From Rhizobium sp. LCM 4573 (GTDB lineage Bacteria > Pseudomonadota > Alphaproteobacteria > Rhizobiales > Rhizobiaceae): a DNA stretch of 6,073 bases. Below, piece after piece: positions 5,483-6,073 of the stretch (positions are counted from its first letter, which is position 1; each line of letters opens with the position of its first letter). The notes under the pieces were generated by a model. That model did no database searches and was not told the DNA's origin. It was given only the letters and a program-made list of their open reading frames with translations. The position numbers and the translations under genes were made by a program. The stretch covers positions 328,463-334,535 of the forward strand of contig NZ_MDDW01000001.1 of the NCBI RefSeq assembly GCF_001854865.1. Reading direction: 5' to 3'.

Positions 5483-5853
5483 GTTTTGACTGCTCCGGGA
5501 TGGAAGACGTAGAAGGGCCGGATCTCGTAGGAAGTCGAGCCCGGATTGACCTTGGAAAGTTCCTTGGAAAAGGCGACGGCTTCGTCGAGGTTTTCGACAT
5601 CGACCGTGTAGAAGCCGAGCAGCACTTCCTTGGTTTCTGCGAAGGGGCCGTCGAGCACCAGCGGTTCGTCCTTGCCCTTGCGCACAGTGGTGGCGGCCGT
5701 CGTCGGCATCAGCCGGCCGGTCGGACCGAGCTTTCCGGCCTTCGCAAGCGGCTCCTGCACGGCATAGAGTTTTCCCATGACCGCCTCTTCCTCCTCCTTG
5801 GACCATGCAAAGACGGTTTCCTCGTTGGCGTAGCAAAGGATGGCGTAAAGCAT
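5479..5853 (-). CDS. YCII / DGPF-domain protein, partner of the ECF42 sigma factor
   Basis: A 124-residue cytoplasmic protein of the YCII-related fold (dimeric alpha-beta barrel) with the diagnostic DGPF motif at 68-71 in LVLDGPFAETKEVLLGFYTVD. The N-terminus MLYAILCYANEE and the C-terminal IRPFYVFHPG are typical. DGPF proteins are almost always encoded next to ECF42 sigma factors and belong to their regulon; whether they sense a signal or carry out a reaction is not established. The ATG at 5853 is preferred because it follows GGAGAAGGAGAG and begins the conserved strand; an upstream ATG at 5928 would run through the promoter. It overlaps the sigma gene by 4 bp and is the first gene of a two-gene operon. 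Confidence 0.93.
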   Translation of the reverse strand: MLYAILCYANEETVFAWSKEEEEAVMGKLYAVQEPLAKAGKLGPTGRLMPTTAATTVRKGKDEPLVLDGPFAETKEVLLGFYTVDVENLDEAVAFSKELSKVNPGSTSYEIRPFYVFHPGAVKT

Positions 5854-5877
5854 GCTTTCTCTCCTTCTCCTGTTGAA

Positions 5878-5904
5878 GACGAAGGAGTATCCCGCCCGCC
5901 GACA
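5878..5904 (-). promoter_or_regulatory. candidate ECF42-dependent promoter of the YCII-sigma operon
   Basis: On the minus strand, TGTCGG (5899-5904) and CGTC (5878-5881) are separated by 17 nt. The target signature I recall for the ECF42 group is TGTCGA at -35 and CGA/TC at -10, so only one base differs. The predicted start near 5870 would leave a short leader containing the ribosome site. This indicates that the sigma factor transcribes its own operon. Confidence 0.65.
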
Positions 5905-5999
5905 ATGCGCATCAAAAAATCTCAACACTCAAGGTCTGGTGGTCGGGATCGGCTTGTCTATATTGCGCCGGGCGTATCCCCACCCAAGGAGCCTCCCTT

Positions 6000-6073
6000 A
6001 TGGCCGATCTCTCCGCCTTCCCGATCACCGCCCGCTGGCCCGCGAAGAACCCGGATATCCTGCAGCTCTATTC
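6000..6073 (+). CDS. glutathione S-transferase-like protein, 5' fragment
   Basis: The ATG at 6000 follows AAGGAG (5986-5991) at good spacing, and 24 full codons are inside the window before the right edge. The peptide begins MADLSAFPITARWPA and continues with NPDILQLYS. This resembles the N-terminus of YghU/YfcG-type glutathione transferases, in which an extension precedes the thioredoxin-fold strand (LQLYS, usually followed by LPTPNGVKVS). The catalytic region is outside the window, so the call rests on the N-terminal pattern from memory. It is divergent from the YCII-ECF42 operon, with 146 bp between the start codons. A CTATAT sequence at 5958-5963 could be a -10 element, but no matching -35 is seen. 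Confidence 0.65.
   Translation, partial: MADLSAFPITARWPAKNPDILQLY

Noticed and set aside
4280..5512. 410-residue + strand open frame opposite the sigma factor
   Set aside because: Shadow of the ECF42 gene; no recognisable domain, and the composition is typical of antisense translation.
5483..5905. N-terminal extension of the sigma factor frame
   Set aside because: It lies entirely over the YCII gene in another frame. The ATGA overlap and the sigma2 start fix the ATG at 5482.
5935..5965. Possible sigma70 promoter for the GST-like gene (CTATAT at 5958-5963)
   Set aside because: The -10 is plausible, but the bases at the -35 distance (CTGGTG region) do not match. Not listed as a separate feature.

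Overview
The window is compact, GC-rich chromosome-like DNA with strongly GC-biased third codon positions. It is almost certainly from an alphaproteobacterium, most likely a member of the Rhizobiaceae or a close relative. The ATP synthase a-subunit homologue has rhizobial-type sequence blocks, the sugE promoter fits the rhizobial CTTGAC-N17-CTATAT pattern, and the LLM flavoprotein, AHSA1 and YCII/ECF genes are typical of rhizobial accessory chromosome. No tRNA, rRNA, IS element or CRISPR was seen.

Left part (1-2779). A small conserved-looking hypothetical gene on + (39-281) converges with, and overlaps by 23 bp, a type I methionine aminopeptidase on - (259-1014). That map paralogue lies 29 bp downstream of an LLM-class flavin-dependent oxidoreductase (1044-2105, -), so the two probably form one transcript, with a palindromic operator candidate upstream. 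A clear Rho-independent terminator (2225-2255) separates them from an upstream SRPBCC/AHSA1-domain gene (2309-2779, -).

Centre (2780-4230), the most interesting part. Two + strand genes each follow a two-hairpin leader with ACGR tetraloops, the signature of the guanidine-II (mini-ykkC) riboswitch. The second leader precedes sugE/gdx, a guanidinium/proton antiporter, which is the expected target. The first precedes an F0F1 ATP synthase subunit a homologue (atpB) that stands alone: no atpI, atpE or atpF is next to it. It also has Val where the family has a near-invariant Asn four residues after the essential Arg. In both leaders the 3' strand of a hairpin can instead pair with the Shine-Dalgarno region, so guanidine binding would be expected to free the ribosome site. 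The pair looks like a small guanidine-response locus in which an alternative a subunit is made together with the exporter. I know of no description of that combination.

Right part (4232-6073). An ECF42-type sigma factor with a long C-terminal extension (4232-5482, -) is translationally coupled (ATGA overlap) to an upstream YCII/DGPF-domain protein (5479-5853, -). The promoter in front of the pair (TGTCGG-N17-CGTC) resembles the ECF42 target signature, which suggests autoregulation. Divergent from it, a glutathione S-transferase-like gene starts at 6000 and leaves the window.
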